Source: Bacteriovoracaceae bacterium (GTDB taxonomy: Bacteria; Bdellovibrionota; Bacteriovoracia; Bacteriovoracales; Bacteriovoracaceae). From it: DNA of 64,000 nucleotides. The DNA lies in NCBI GenBank assembly GCA_947441615.1, contig CANEUH010000006.1, positions 90,876 through 154,875 of the forward strand, written 5' to 3'. The notes beneath the pieces were generated by a model. It was not told the DNA's origin. It worked only from the letters and a program-made list of their open reading frames with translations, and did no database searches. Of the stretch, positions 25,499 to 33,777 are shown piece by piece. Within the stretch, counting starts at the first letter, position 1; each line of letters opens with the position of its first letter. Both the position numbers and the translations under genes were made by a program.

Positions 25499-26464
25499 AT
25501 GAAAAGCATTCAGGTCATTAGAACAGGTGTTTCTCCCTACCAAGCTCAAAACTTTATTTCCCAAGAAAGGGAGATGGTCTCTTCTGTGCCATCTTTGGAA
25601 TATCGAGAACTTGATAGTTTTTCCAAGGGGCCTGCAATTCTTATTACCAATACCCATACAAAACTGAGCTCATTGCCAGAAGGCCTTTTAGCACAAACAA
25701 AACTGATTATTCACCCCAATTCTGGATATGATCATTTCGGAAAAGAAATTGAAAAATGGCGAAATATTCCAACCATCATCGGACATAAAATTAGGGCACA
25801 AGCGGTCGCAGAATATTCCTTAAGTGCTCTTTTTCAAGGCCTATCTGAGTTACCTCAACACATCCAATGGGACTCCAAAAGAAAATGGAATAGAAACCTT
25901 ATTGGAGAAAAAAATGTTTGGGTATTTGGCCATGGCCACATTGGAAAAATCCTATCCGACACTTTAGCAAAACTTGGAACGCGAGTGACAGTGGTTGACC
26001 CTTTTATAAAAGACTGTCCGCACACTCATGTTAATCAATGGAAAGAAGCCAATTTAAATGAAGCAGATGTCGTTATCTCCACGATGAGTTTAAACCAGAG
26101 CTCAGAATTATTGTTTAACAAAGATTTTTTTTTCAATGCTAACCCCAAATTACTTTTCATCAATGGCGCAAGAGGACAACTTGTTGAAGAAAAAAGCTTA
26201 AGAGAGTTTCTCCTTTCAAATCCAGAAGCGATGGCATTTCTTGACGTCTTTCAGAATGAACCCTTTGGAGATGAATGGATTGGCTTTCCTCAAGTCTGGA
26301 AAACTAGTCATATTGCAGGAGTCGAAAATCAACTTGATCAAAAGATTCTAGATTTTGAAAAAGAAGTTTTAGAAGATTTTATAAATCTTAAGGAGAATGA
26401 TTTTCATTCACATTATGAAAAACAGATTCTCCAAAACAAATGGATAAAAGGGATTTTAGTTTGA
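25499..26464 (+). CDS. D-2-hydroxyacid dehydrogenase family protein
   Basis: About 321 residues from ATG 25499. Upstream in-frame codons lie antisense to map and were not used. The NAD-binding motif (VWVFGHGHIGKIL) and downstream VVDPF are intact. Catalytic residues appear in order: Arg in FINGARGQLV, Glu in DVFQNEPFG, and His in SHIAGVENQ, as in phosphoglycerate- and hydroxypyruvate-type dehydrogenases. The substrate cannot be read. It overlaps the next gene and forms an operon with a ureohydrolase and aat. Confidence 0.85.
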   Translation: MKSIQVIRTGVSPYQAQNFISQEREMVSSVPSLEYRELDSFSKGPAILITNTHTKLSSLPEGLLAQTKLIIHPNSGYDHFGKEIEKWRNIPTIIGHKIRAQAVAEYSLSALFQGLSELPQHIQWDSKRKWNRNLIGEKNVWVFGHGHIGKILSDTLAKLGTRVTVVDPFIKDCPHTHVNQWKEANLNEADVVISTMSLNQSSELLFNKDFFFNANPKLLFINGARGQLVEEKSLREFLLSNPEAMAFLDVFQNEPFGDEWIGFPQVWKTSHIAGVENQLDQKILDFEKEVLEDFINLKENDFHSHYEKQILQNKWIKGILV

Positions 26465-27534
26465 AAAATATTTCAGAATTACTTACACGACCAGGTAATG
26501 GCGTCTTTACTGTTAATACAGCAAAAGAAAAAAAAGAATCTCTTCTATTAAGCTATTATGGGACAAAAGATGAAAAGAAATCCCATGATAAATGGCTTAA
26601 AGATTTAAATCATTTAAATACCTCTAGGCCCTGGGTGATTGGTATTCCTTCTGATAATGGAGGAGGTATTCAAAGAGGGGCAAATTGGGGACCACTCATA
26701 TTAAGAAAAGAAATGATTCCATCAAAAGAGAATTTTACGGACCTAGGAGATGTGAGAGTCATTCCTCACTTACTTCACGACAAATATTTAAACAATGAAA
26801 CGATTAAGGAATGCAGAAAAGCTTTATACGGAAAAAATAAAAATTTACCCGTTTCTCCGCTTAGTATCACTGAAGAGGTGCTCTCTCGAATTTATAAAAC
26901 ATATCCAGAAGCAACAATTTTCGGATTAGGTGGGGACCATTCCGTTAGTTATCCATTAGTTAAAACATGGCTTAGATCGAGAAAATCTTTAAAGAAAGCT
27001 GCTATTCTACACTTTGATGCACATACGGATCTTCTGGATAAAAGACTAGGTATTGATCTGTGTTTTGGTACATGGACTCATCAAATATTAAAAGAATTAG
27101 AATCCTCGGATCACATCATACAAGTTGGCATCCGATCATCCGGTAAAACAAAGAGATACTGGAAGAAAACCTTGGGTGTCGAGCAAATTTGGGCCAGTGA
27201 AGTTCTTAAGTTTGGTGCCATGAAAACATTTCAAAAGATCTGTCGCCACTATAAAAAAATGGGGATTGAAGAAATTTATATTAGTTTTGATATCGATGCT
27301 CTCGATGAAAAATATGCTGCGGCGACAGGAACTCCTGAAAAGAATGGGCTCATTCCCACTGATTGTGTAGCAATCATACAGATGCTTTCAAGAGAGTTTA
27401 AGGTTACTGGTGCAGACATCATGGAGGTTGCTCCATTTGTTATACCCGAGGGAGTCAATCAAAGGGATCAGCAAAGCTCAATCATTGTCGCAGGCGATGT
27501 TGCCCGATCACTCCTTCAAGTACTAGGCTTATGA
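26440..27534 (+). CDS. Arginase/agmatinase/formiminoglutamase-family ureohydrolase
   Basis: 364 residues from ATG 26440. A TTG at 26461, eight bases after AAAAGGG and overlapping the upstream stop, is an equally plausible start. Mn-binding motifs are intact: GLGGDHSVSY, LHFDAHTDLL and SFDIDALDE; TGTPEKNGL lines the substrate pocket. The N-terminal ~80 residues are longer than in SpeB (RPWVIGIPSDNGGGIQRG resembles the ureohydrolase opening). It is clearly distinct from the SpeB agmatinase 4.4 kb upstream, so a different guanidino substrate is likely. Confidence 0.82.
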   Translation: MDKRDFSLKNISELLTRPGNGVFTVNTAKEKKESLLLSYYGTKDEKKSHDKWLKDLNHLNTSRPWVIGIPSDNGGGIQRGANWGPLILRKEMIPSKENFTDLGDVRVIPHLLHDKYLNNETIKECRKALYGKNKNLPVSPLSITEEVLSRIYKTYPEATIFGLGGDHSVSYPLVKTWLRSRKSLKKAAILHFDAHTDLLDKRLGIDLCFGTWTHQILKELESSDHIIQVGIRSSGKTKRYWKKTLGVEQIWASEVLKFGAMKTFQKICRHYKKMGIEEIYISFDIDALDEKYAAATGTPEKNGLIPTDCVAIIQMLSREFKVTGADIMEVAPFVIPEGVNQRDQQSSIIVAGDVARSLLQVLGL

Positions 27535-28208
27535 AAAGACAAATTGTATTTCCACCTGTGGAAACTGCAGATGACGATGGGCTTGTTGCAGTCGGAGGAG
27601 ATCTTCAAGTTGATACACTTATTGAAGCTTATAGGAGGGGAATTTTCCCCTGGCCCATTTCAATTGATCCATCGAATACTGAAATTCCGAACACCTGGTT
27701 CTCCCCAGACCCTAGAGGTATCCTTGATTTTCAAAAGATTCATCTTTCCCATTCATTTCAAAAGTTTTTGAAAAAAAATCCGTTCAAAGTAACCTTTAAC
27801 AAATCCTTTCAAGAGGTCATTACTGAATGTTCTCAAACACCCAGAAAAGATCAACCTGGAACATGGATCAACCAGGACATCATTCATGCTTATACAGAAA
27901 TGTTTAAAGCGGGCCACGCTTACTCTGTGGATGTATGGAGGGAAGACAAGCTTGTGGCAGGTATCTATGGCGTGAGTCTAGGAAGTTTCGTTTCCGGAGA
28001 ATCAATGTTTACTCATGAAGATAATGCTTCAAAATTTGGTCTTTATTCTCTGACCCAGCATTTAAAAGAAAAAGGTATCCATTGGCTAGATACTCAAATG
28101 GTAACAAAAATTGTTTCACAATTTGGTGGCGAATATATTTCTCGGTCAGTCTTCCTCAGAAAATTATCTGAGGTTGACTGGACAAGAAGTAGATCTGAAA
28201 TATTTTAA
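27531..28208 (+). CDS. aat: Leucyl/phenylalanyl-tRNA-protein transferase
   Basis: Adds Leu/Phe to N-terminal Arg/Lys of proteins, marking them for ClpS/ClpAP (N-end rule). 225 residues. Family signatures: FPPVE, GLVAVGGDL, YRRGIFPWP, WFSPDPRG, and GVSLGSFVSGESMF, with the late LDTQMVT stretch. The ATG overlaps the ureohydrolase stop by 4 bp. Its 3' end shares the TTAA with the convergent desaturase stop. Confidence 0.95.
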   Translation: MKRQIVFPPVETADDDGLVAVGGDLQVDTLIEAYRRGIFPWPISIDPSNTEIPNTWFSPDPRGILDFQKIHLSHSFQKFLKKNPFKVTFNKSFQEVITECSQTPRKDQPGTWINQDIIHAYTEMFKAGHAYSVDVWREDKLVAGIYGVSLGSFVSGESMFTHEDNASKFGLYSLTQHLKEKGIHWLDTQMVTKIVSQFGGEYISRSVFLRKLSEVDWTRSRSEIF

Positions 28209-29281
28209 GAATAAGAGAGTTTCAATTTCTGATTGGCAATATAAGTCCTGCGCACTTCATCCATGAATTCCTTCACTGACTTTTCGAGCTTAACTTTTTC
28301 ACCACGATAATAGGCCTCAATTCTTAACTTGAGTTCTTGGTATCCAAGATTCATTTCATTGGCCAATTCTTCACAACGTTTTTTGAAACGGTAGTCTTTT
28401 TCTATCAACTCAAGAAATTTCATACCGAATTCTTGTTTTAGTGTCGCTGGAGAATAAACATTTTTTAATTCAGCTAGTTGAAACCAACTCAAGATTTTTA
28501 GATAGAAGAAACCAATATCAAATTCAAACCAGCGGTGGCGAAAAGAACACGAACGCATGTGAGCATGGTGATTATTGTGATCAAGTTCTCCGCAGATGAT
28601 AAAATTCAAAGGGACGATGAATCCTAAGTTTCTACTGTTATCAGTCGTTACGTGGTTTCGATAGCCCCACCAGTGAGCCAGAGCATTGACTCCGCCAATA
28701 GCAAATATGGGAGACACAAGAAAGTTAAGTACTGCAACAAGCAATCCCCAAACCGGGCCAAACATAACAAGTGTTATTGCTGATAAAATCACTGGACCAG
28801 TAAAAGAATGATTGAACATGTACGACTCCAAACGGTTTGTTGGAATCGTCTTCTTGATTTTTTCAACTTCGGGCCATGACTTCGCCTTAGAGTAATCAAA
28901 AACGCCTAGAAACAAAGCGTGCCAAAGACCTTTATGAAGCGGGCTATGTGGATCTTTCTCAAGGTCAGAGTGAGCATGGTGCCAAATATGTACAGCAACC
29001 CAATCTACCTTTGAAAGAGAAGTCACCATCCAAAGCCAAACCTGCATAGGAATATCGATCCACTTGTTAATCACCACTCCCTTGTGTGTATGATAACGGT
29101 GAAATGATAAACTCATCGCCGTTATGGTGATGTGAGATATCGCAACTAAATAGATCATTAGGAAAATGATTGGGTGTGCTTCTAGTGCATCCCCAAATAA
29201 ACCATTCATTCCGATCGTACTTTTAATCACTAAAAAGAAGAGCGCATAGAGAGCAGTAAAAAGAGTCATGAGTTTAAGCAT
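28205..29281 (-). CDS. Acyl-CoA/acyl-lipid delta-9-type fatty acid desaturase
   Basis: Membrane di-iron enzyme that inserts a double bond into acyl chains using O2 and two electrons. 358 residues, about four to five membrane helices. All three histidine boxes are intact: HRYHTH, HIWHHAH (HxxHH) and HNNHHAH. There is no fused cytochrome b5 or ferredoxin domain, so an external donor is needed. It is the last gene of an operon that encodes a single-cluster NuoI-like ferredoxin 16 bp upstream, a candidate donor. Confidence 0.88.
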   Translation of the reverse strand: MLKLMTLFTALYALFFLVIKSTIGMNGLFGDALEAHPIIFLMIYLVAISHITITAMSLSFHRYHTHKGVVINKWIDIPMQVWLWMVTSLSKVDWVAVHIWHHAHSDLEKDPHSPLHKGLWHALFLGVFDYSKAKSWPEVEKIKKTIPTNRLESYMFNHSFTGPVILSAITLVMFGPVWGLLVAVLNFLVSPIFAIGGVNALAHWWGYRNHVTTDNSRNLGFIVPLNFIICGELDHNNHHAHMRSCSFRHRWFEFDIGFFYLKILSWFQLAELKNVYSPATLKQEFGMKFLELIEKDYRFKKRCEELANEMNLGYQELKLRIEAYYRGEKVKLEKSVKEFMDEVRRTYIANQKLKLSYS

Positions 29282-29297
29282 GAGAAACCAATCCTTA

Positions 29298-29675
29298 TCA
29301 AGACCGGTGTAAGCGATTCGGCTCCCATGAAGTTTCTAAAAGCCCAGGCGGAGCAAGTTCAACACAAAGACCACACGCAATACACCCACGATCATCAATA
29401 ATGAATGCGTTTGCAGACACTTTGATCGCTTGAGTCGGACAAAGTGTCTCACAAATTTCTTTGTCTTTCCAGTTTCTTAATAAATCTGTATTTCCCGTAA
29501 ATCGTGGAATTCTCTTGAGTCTTGGCGAATAAAAATATAATTTATCGGGCCATTCGGTCCTGTGTAATTTGAAAGCTTTAAATACTTTCTCACTTAATAA
29601 TTTTCTCACTTGTCGATTGTGCCACAGGCCCTTAATAAGTGAGATCTTTGAATAAAAACTTCTATTTAAGATCAT
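29298..29675 (-). CDS. NuoI-like ferredoxin with ligands for one [4Fe-4S] cluster
   Basis: 125 residues. The second binding motif keeps three cysteines but not the fourth (GCIACGLCVELAPP), while the first keeps only its last two (EICETLCPTQ). In two-cluster ferredoxins the fourth cysteine of each motif serves the other cluster, so what remains is a full ligand set for one cluster (CP of motif 1 plus three Cys of motif 2). The other cluster has lost three of its four ligands. Canonical NuoI (45358-45873) has all eight. Immediately follows the NuoCD-like gene. Confidence 0.78.
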   Translation of the reverse strand: MILNRSFYSKISLIKGLWHNRQVRKLLSEKVFKAFKLHRTEWPDKLYFYSPRLKRIPRFTGNTDLLRNWKDKEICETLCPTQAIKVSANAFIIDDRGCIACGLCVELAPPGLLETSWEPNRLHRS

Positions 29676-31301
29676 CTAACGATCCATTTCCCAGCGGGAT
29701 ATTCCTAAACTCACTAAACTTGTTGAGATCTGCTCTTCCCTTAATCCTCTTACAAAAACTGACAACGCTTGTACCATGGTAAAACTAGGGGTTTTGATCT
29801 TAATTCTAGCAGGTTTCAAAGCTTCTTCAAATTTTACTATAAATCCTGCCTCACCCGCGGGAGTTTCTAAGGCGCTATAGTGCCAATCTCTAACTTGTTC
29901 GAGAGAGGTCATCGTTCTACGCCATTCGACATATCCTTTATCAAACAAAGGGGAAATCACTTCACCAAGCGGTAAATTATCCAGAACTTGGGTCATGATC
30001 CTAAGACTCTGAAAAATCTCTTCGTAACGAATAAGATAACGATCATAAGTTGAACCATTAATTCCGACCGGTATATCGAAATCGATGTCTTGATAGAAGT
30101 AAAAGGGTTGAGATTTTCTAAGATCGAAGTTCAAACCTGCTGCTCTCATAGCGGGTCCACTGACTCCCCACTGTAAAATGGACTGTGCATCCACTGGTTC
30201 ACCCTCAAGATGGTGACGAAAATTTCGCTGCCCAACGAGTGAATGATGAATCAGTCTTAAATTTTTAGATAGAACATCTACAACAGCTTGGTATTCAACG
30301 ATCCAGCCATGGGGAAGATCTTCCTTTACTCCGCCAATGACTGCTGCCCCCAAACCAAAACGATGACCGATATACTTCTCAATCAATTCGTAAATTTTCT
30401 CGCGAGCATTTAGATAAAGTTTATATTCATCTTGCTTACTTTCTAAGCAAATTGAAGAAAGGACCGTCAGGTGATCAGCAACTCTCGCTAGTTCAAGTAG
30501 CACTAACCTCAAAGCCTGAGCACGTTCAGGTATTTTAATCCGGAACAACTCTTCGACTGTTTTTGCCCAAGCAATTGAAAAATGAGGAGCAGATGATAGA
30601 TTTATTTTGTCCACCAGATGAAGAATCTGAACAATATCCTTGCCCTCGAATAACTTTTCAAGACCTTGATGATGATAACCAATAAAAGTTTTAGATTGGA
30701 CTACTTTTATAGGATCAAAGCAAACCATCCATTCAAAATTTCCCATCGTATTGGCCGAAAATAGATCATAGCTCTTCCAGAGATAGCTTTCCTCAGGATA
30801 AGGAGCTTCTGATTTATTGGGATTATAATTTGTTTTGGGGACTTTTCTCTCCTCATCTTTAGGCCAGGATGAATACGTCGCATCTTTTTTTAAAGGAAAG
30901 TTTTTTTGAGACTTCGGGAGGAGTAGTGCCTCTTTTTCTGACTGAAAGCAGAGATTCAACATTTCTGCTTGTTCTCTTTCCATCCAGTCAGCATTTGAAA
31001 AGAATGAAACGACAGAAGGGATTACTTCTCGATGACTCACAAACAAATGAATATTTAGTCTTTGATGTGACCCCATGTTTAGGACATGGTATACAATTTC
31101 AAAATTATTCTGTTCTAGATCAAAGCCAGCAATATCTACAAGTGTAAAGAAACCGAGATCTTCTTTTATAAATTCAATCCACTCTAACATCTCTGTCGGT
31201 CTAAGATAGATATGGTGCTGACCTAAGTCATCTTTGTATTTTAATCCACCACTATGTGAGAGAAGATCTTTAGTCTTCTCAAATTCTTTCCAGTTAAACA
31301 T
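29676..31301 (-). CDS. NuoCD-like fusion protein lacking quinone-site residues
   Basis: 541 residues. Residues ~1-160 match NuoC (NADWMEREQAEM against NuoC NWLEREVFDM) and the rest matches NuoD (YHHQGLEKL, SGPAMRAAG, YDRYLIRYEE, ending SLVSLGISRWEMDR). In the canonical NuoD of this genome the quinone-pocket stretch is GPSHPAMHG and the key Tyr is in TDRLNYCSA. Here they read LFSANTMG and VDKINLSSA, so the His and Tyr are absent. No hydrogenase CxxC nickel ligands are seen. Co-transcribed with NuoB- and NuoI-like genes and a desaturase. Confidence 0.82.
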   Translation of the reverse strand: MFNWKEFEKTKDLLSHSGGLKYKDDLGQHHIYLRPTEMLEWIEFIKEDLGFFTLVDIAGFDLEQNNFEIVYHVLNMGSHQRLNIHLFVSHREVIPSVVSFFSNADWMEREQAEMLNLCFQSEKEALLLPKSQKNFPLKKDATYSSWPKDEERKVPKTNYNPNKSEAPYPEESYLWKSYDLFSANTMGNFEWMVCFDPIKVVQSKTFIGYHHQGLEKLFEGKDIVQILHLVDKINLSSAPHFSIAWAKTVEELFRIKIPERAQALRLVLLELARVADHLTVLSSICLESKQDEYKLYLNAREKIYELIEKYIGHRFGLGAAVIGGVKEDLPHGWIVEYQAVVDVLSKNLRLIHHSLVGQRNFRHHLEGEPVDAQSILQWGVSGPAMRAAGLNFDLRKSQPFYFYQDIDFDIPVGINGSTYDRYLIRYEEIFQSLRIMTQVLDNLPLGEVISPLFDKGYVEWRRTMTSLEQVRDWHYSALETPAGEAGFIVKFEEALKPARIKIKTPSFTMVQALSVFVRGLREEQISTSLVSLGISRWEMDR

Positions 31302-31686
31302 GTTTAAGCTTTTTGTAACAATTTTCTAGGGCAGCAAGAATTTCTTCCGGAAGAATACTCCAACTAGAGAGTTCAACGACATTTAAATTTTCTGTATTTA
31401 GTATTTTAACTCCTGGACGCTCTTTATGCAGAGTCTGAGATTCTCCAAGGAGCAAGAGCACTTTACCTGACTTTATATCATCGAGGATCTTATCTACAAT
31501 TTTTTGATTCTTAGGAGTGATGATTCCATCCCATAGAACGATTTCTGAACTAGCGTAGTCTTTTGAGAGTTCCCATTCAAATGGTAGACTGGCCGCAAAC
31601 TTATCACCCAAGACTGACAAGACTTCCGTCGCCATAAGAGGATTAGAAAAGTTAAAAACTTTGATCGGTTCAATTTTTTGTTTCAT
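31294..31686 (-). CDS. Cysteine-free NuoB-like protein
   Basis: 130 residues with no cysteine in the region that should carry the N2 cluster. EIVLWDGIITPKNQKIVDKI aligns with [19 protein letters not shown] of canonical NuoB, LLLLGESQTL with [10 protein letters not shown], and ELSSWSILPEEILAALE with [16 protein letters not shown]. All four cluster ligands are lost (ATG overlaps the preceding stop as TGATG; it overlaps the NuoCD-like gene by 8 bp). The homology is divergent, so the call rests partly on position in a NuoB-CD-I order. Likely a structural remnant partner of the NuoCD-like protein. Confidence 0.65.
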   Translation of the reverse strand: MKQKIEPIKVFNFSNPLMATEVLSVLGDKFAASLPFEWELSKDYASSEIVLWDGIITPKNQKIVDKILDDIKSGKVLLLLGESQTLHKERPGVKILNTENLNVVELSSWSILPEEILAALENCYKKLKHV

Positions 31687-33179
31687 CAGTATATAATCTT
31701 CATATCCTTACTAAGATCTTGGATAGATCGATCCTTCCACTTTATCTCTTCAGGAAAAACCCTTACCTTATTTATTATTTTTGTGTTTGGATCATGACTG
31801 CAGTCTAAACGGGCAGATTTTAACTTAACCCAAGAGTACATCTTTTGATGGCTACCAAATTCATGATTATCATAATCTATAAATCGGTAAAAGTGACTCT
31901 CGCTTTTAAGACTTGTCAAAAAATTTGGTAAGTATCCCATAGCTTTATCAATATGTTCTTCTTTGCAGTTTGAAAAATCTCTCTTGATGTTGTGAATTGG
32001 TCTACCATTCTCATCTAAGGAGTTTTTTTGCCAAGAACCATTTTTACAATCGAAAAAGAATCCATCTCTATTGAGTCGATAAAAAATTCCGATATAGCTT
32101 AAGAACCAAAATGACTCCGGATCCTGATTGATATTCCCATGGTACACAAATTTTTCACAAGTCGTGATTTGATTAAAATATTTTTGAGTAAACTTCCCCA
32201 TTCTCTGAGCAAATCCAACGGGGATATTTTTCTCTTTTAAAGATTTTTGTAGTTTTATCTTATCGTTCAACTCTTGAGGTGTTTTTGAAGGCAAGTCTTC
32301 TGGTTTTGTTACACTAACCTCTGATAACATCTGATCATAAAGTGCGTGACAACCATTCTGAATCTTTTTTAACTCATCGTCCGTAAATAGAATGGAGCGT
32401 TTTTTTAAATAATTAAAGGCATCCTTGAATTCAAGGAGCTCACCCACTTTTGTCATTGGATATGCAACATCACCTATAAAATTATGCCCATCCATATTTC
32501 CAATATAGGCCTTGGATTTTGGCCAATCGATCGCTTTCTTAAATTGATCGGTATTCTGTATTTTATTCAGAGACTCGTCCTCGGCATCAACTCCAATAAA
32601 AACAAGCTTAGAAAGCCAATTACTTCTTCCCAAACAATTTCCTTCAGGACAAACCTGTTCAATGAAAGCACCTACGAGCTTAACTTTTTGGAATTTATTT
32701 AGGTTATTCTTATTAAAATAATCTCTATTGGACCAGATAAGCACCTTTTGAGGTTGCCCCAACTGGTCAAGTACTCGGGGGATAAATCCTGAAGAAAATG
32801 GAGGTCGATTCAACGTGAGATCATATGATTTCCAAATATCCTTATGAGGACAAAAGCTGTGCGAGAAATGTCTTTGACCGGAGTTTAAGTCAATCGTATA
32901 GGCATGGGGAGAGCCTTGTGGTGTCGCGACTAAGACATTCACAAATTGCTGTCTTAAACTAAAATCGATCGTTGTATCAAAAAACAGATGCGCAGCAGGA
33001 TTGCCGTCATTATCAAGGAGCGAGTGTTTTGGATTTACCTTGAACCAGCCAACGGGAAAAGTTCTAAGAATCTCTACCGTGCGCTCTTCCTGCTCCTTCT
33101 GTAAAGAACATGAAACAAGAAGATTTAAAATCAGAATGGCAATCCAAGGGCTTTTCAATTGACATAATCTCAATACCAT
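31686..33179 (-). CDS. Lipoprotein of unknown function heading the Nuo-like/desaturase operon
   Basis: 497 residues. Signal peptide with a lipobox (LNLLVSC, Cys24), then a mature protein with about nine cysteines and many aromatic residues. No catalytic motif recognised. Stretches such as VGWFKVNPKHSLLDNDGNPA and GNMDGHNFIGDVAYPMTKV look conserved-domain-like but I cannot name them. The downstream gene overlaps its stop, so it is translated with the cysteine-less NuoB-like protein; a link to membrane lipid or envelope physiology is possible. Confidence 0.65.
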   Translation of the reverse strand: MVLRLCQLKSPWIAILILNLLVSCSLQKEQEERTVEILRTFPVGWFKVNPKHSLLDNDGNPAAHLFFDTTIDFSLRQQFVNVLVATPQGSPHAYTIDLNSGQRHFSHSFCPHKDIWKSYDLTLNRPPFSSGFIPRVLDQLGQPQKVLIWSNRDYFNKNNLNKFQKVKLVGAFIEQVCPEGNCLGRSNWLSKLVFIGVDAEDESLNKIQNTDQFKKAIDWPKSKAYIGNMDGHNFIGDVAYPMTKVGELLEFKDAFNYLKKRSILFTDDELKKIQNGCHALYDQMLSEVSVTKPEDLPSKTPQELNDKIKLQKSLKEKNIPVGFAQRMGKFTQKYFNQITTCEKFVYHGNINQDPESFWFLSYIGIFYRLNRDGFFFDCKNGSWQKNSLDENGRPIHNIKRDFSNCKEEHIDKAMGYLPNFLTSLKSESHFYRFIDYDNHEFGSHQKMYSWVKLKSARLDCSHDPNTKIINKVRVFPEEIKWKDRSIQDLSKDMKIIY

Positions 33180-33206
33180 AACATCATTACTCTACTTTTC
33201 ATGCTT

Positions 33207-33293
33207 GCCCGGGTGGTGGAATGGTAGACACAAGGGATTTAAAATCCCTCGGATGAATAATCCGTACGAGTTCGAGTCTCGTCTTGGGCACCA
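33207..33293 (+). tRNA. tRNA-Leu (anticodon UAA)
   Basis: 87 nt. Acceptor stem GCCCGGG pairs with CTTGGGC, with A discriminator and encoded CCA (33291-33293). Anticodon stem-loop AGGGA-TTTAAAA-TCCCT gives TAA. A long variable arm (CGGATGAATAATCCG) is typical of class II Leu. T-loop GTTCGAGTC is canonical. A TTGACA at 33159-33164 could be the -35, but the -10 is unclear. It lies alone between two minus-strand operons. Confidence 0.97.
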
Positions 33294-33372
33294 CTAATTT
33301 TCAGTTATTTTACCGTTGAATGAGCCGATTAAACAAACCTAAAAAACAAGAAAAACTCGCCGCGTCACAGGA

Positions 33373-33777
33373 TTAATTGACTTCCTCTTCTGGAATAAAG
33401 TGATCTAAGAAGTCATAAATTAATAATTTGTTACCAATTAATTTAAGCTGGAACCACTTATCACCAAGAGGCTTTTCTGTTTCCGATTTTTTTCTGAAAT
33501 TAAATCGAGCATAATAACGCCCTTTAAACTTCTTTAATTCAACTTGAACAACCCTAGCACCTTTATATTCATGTCCAAGCATCTCAATCACTTCTTTCCA
33601 ATGATCTTTTCCGCCTGTTTCTTTTATAAAATGATCATCCATGGTACTTAAAAGGGCGGATAAATCCTTGTTTTCGATGGAGGAAATATATTTTTGAAAC
33701 AGTAACCTTGCAGAAGCTTCGTTGCTTGCAGAAACTGATAGAGAGAAGAACAAAAATAAAATTAAAAATATTTTCAT
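33373..33777 (-). CDS. Exported NTF2/SnoaL-like small protein
   Basis: 134 residues with a signal peptide (FLFFSLSVSA). The rest has the one-domain alpha+beta pattern of NTF2-like proteins: LLFQKYISSIENKDLSALLS, then beta strands ARVVQVELKKF and YYARFNFR, ending DFLDHFIPEEE. It resembles the C-terminal domain of the L,D-transpeptidase at 2.8 kb. The ATG overlaps the stop of the amidase lipoprotein (ATGA), so the two are co-translated and it may bind or regulate that murein hydrolase. Confidence 0.65.
   Translation of the reverse strand: MKIFLILFLFFSLSVSASNEASARLLFQKYISSIENKDLSALLSTMDDHFIKETGGKDHWKEVIEMLGHEYKGARVVQVELKKFKGRYYARFNFRKKSETEKPLGDKWFQLKLIGNKLLIYDFLDHFIPEEEVN

Noticed and set aside
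28205..33179. [NiFe] hydrogenase or formate hydrogenlyase operon
   Set aside because: The large-subunit-like protein has no paired CxxC nickel ligands and there are no membrane or maturation subunits nearby.
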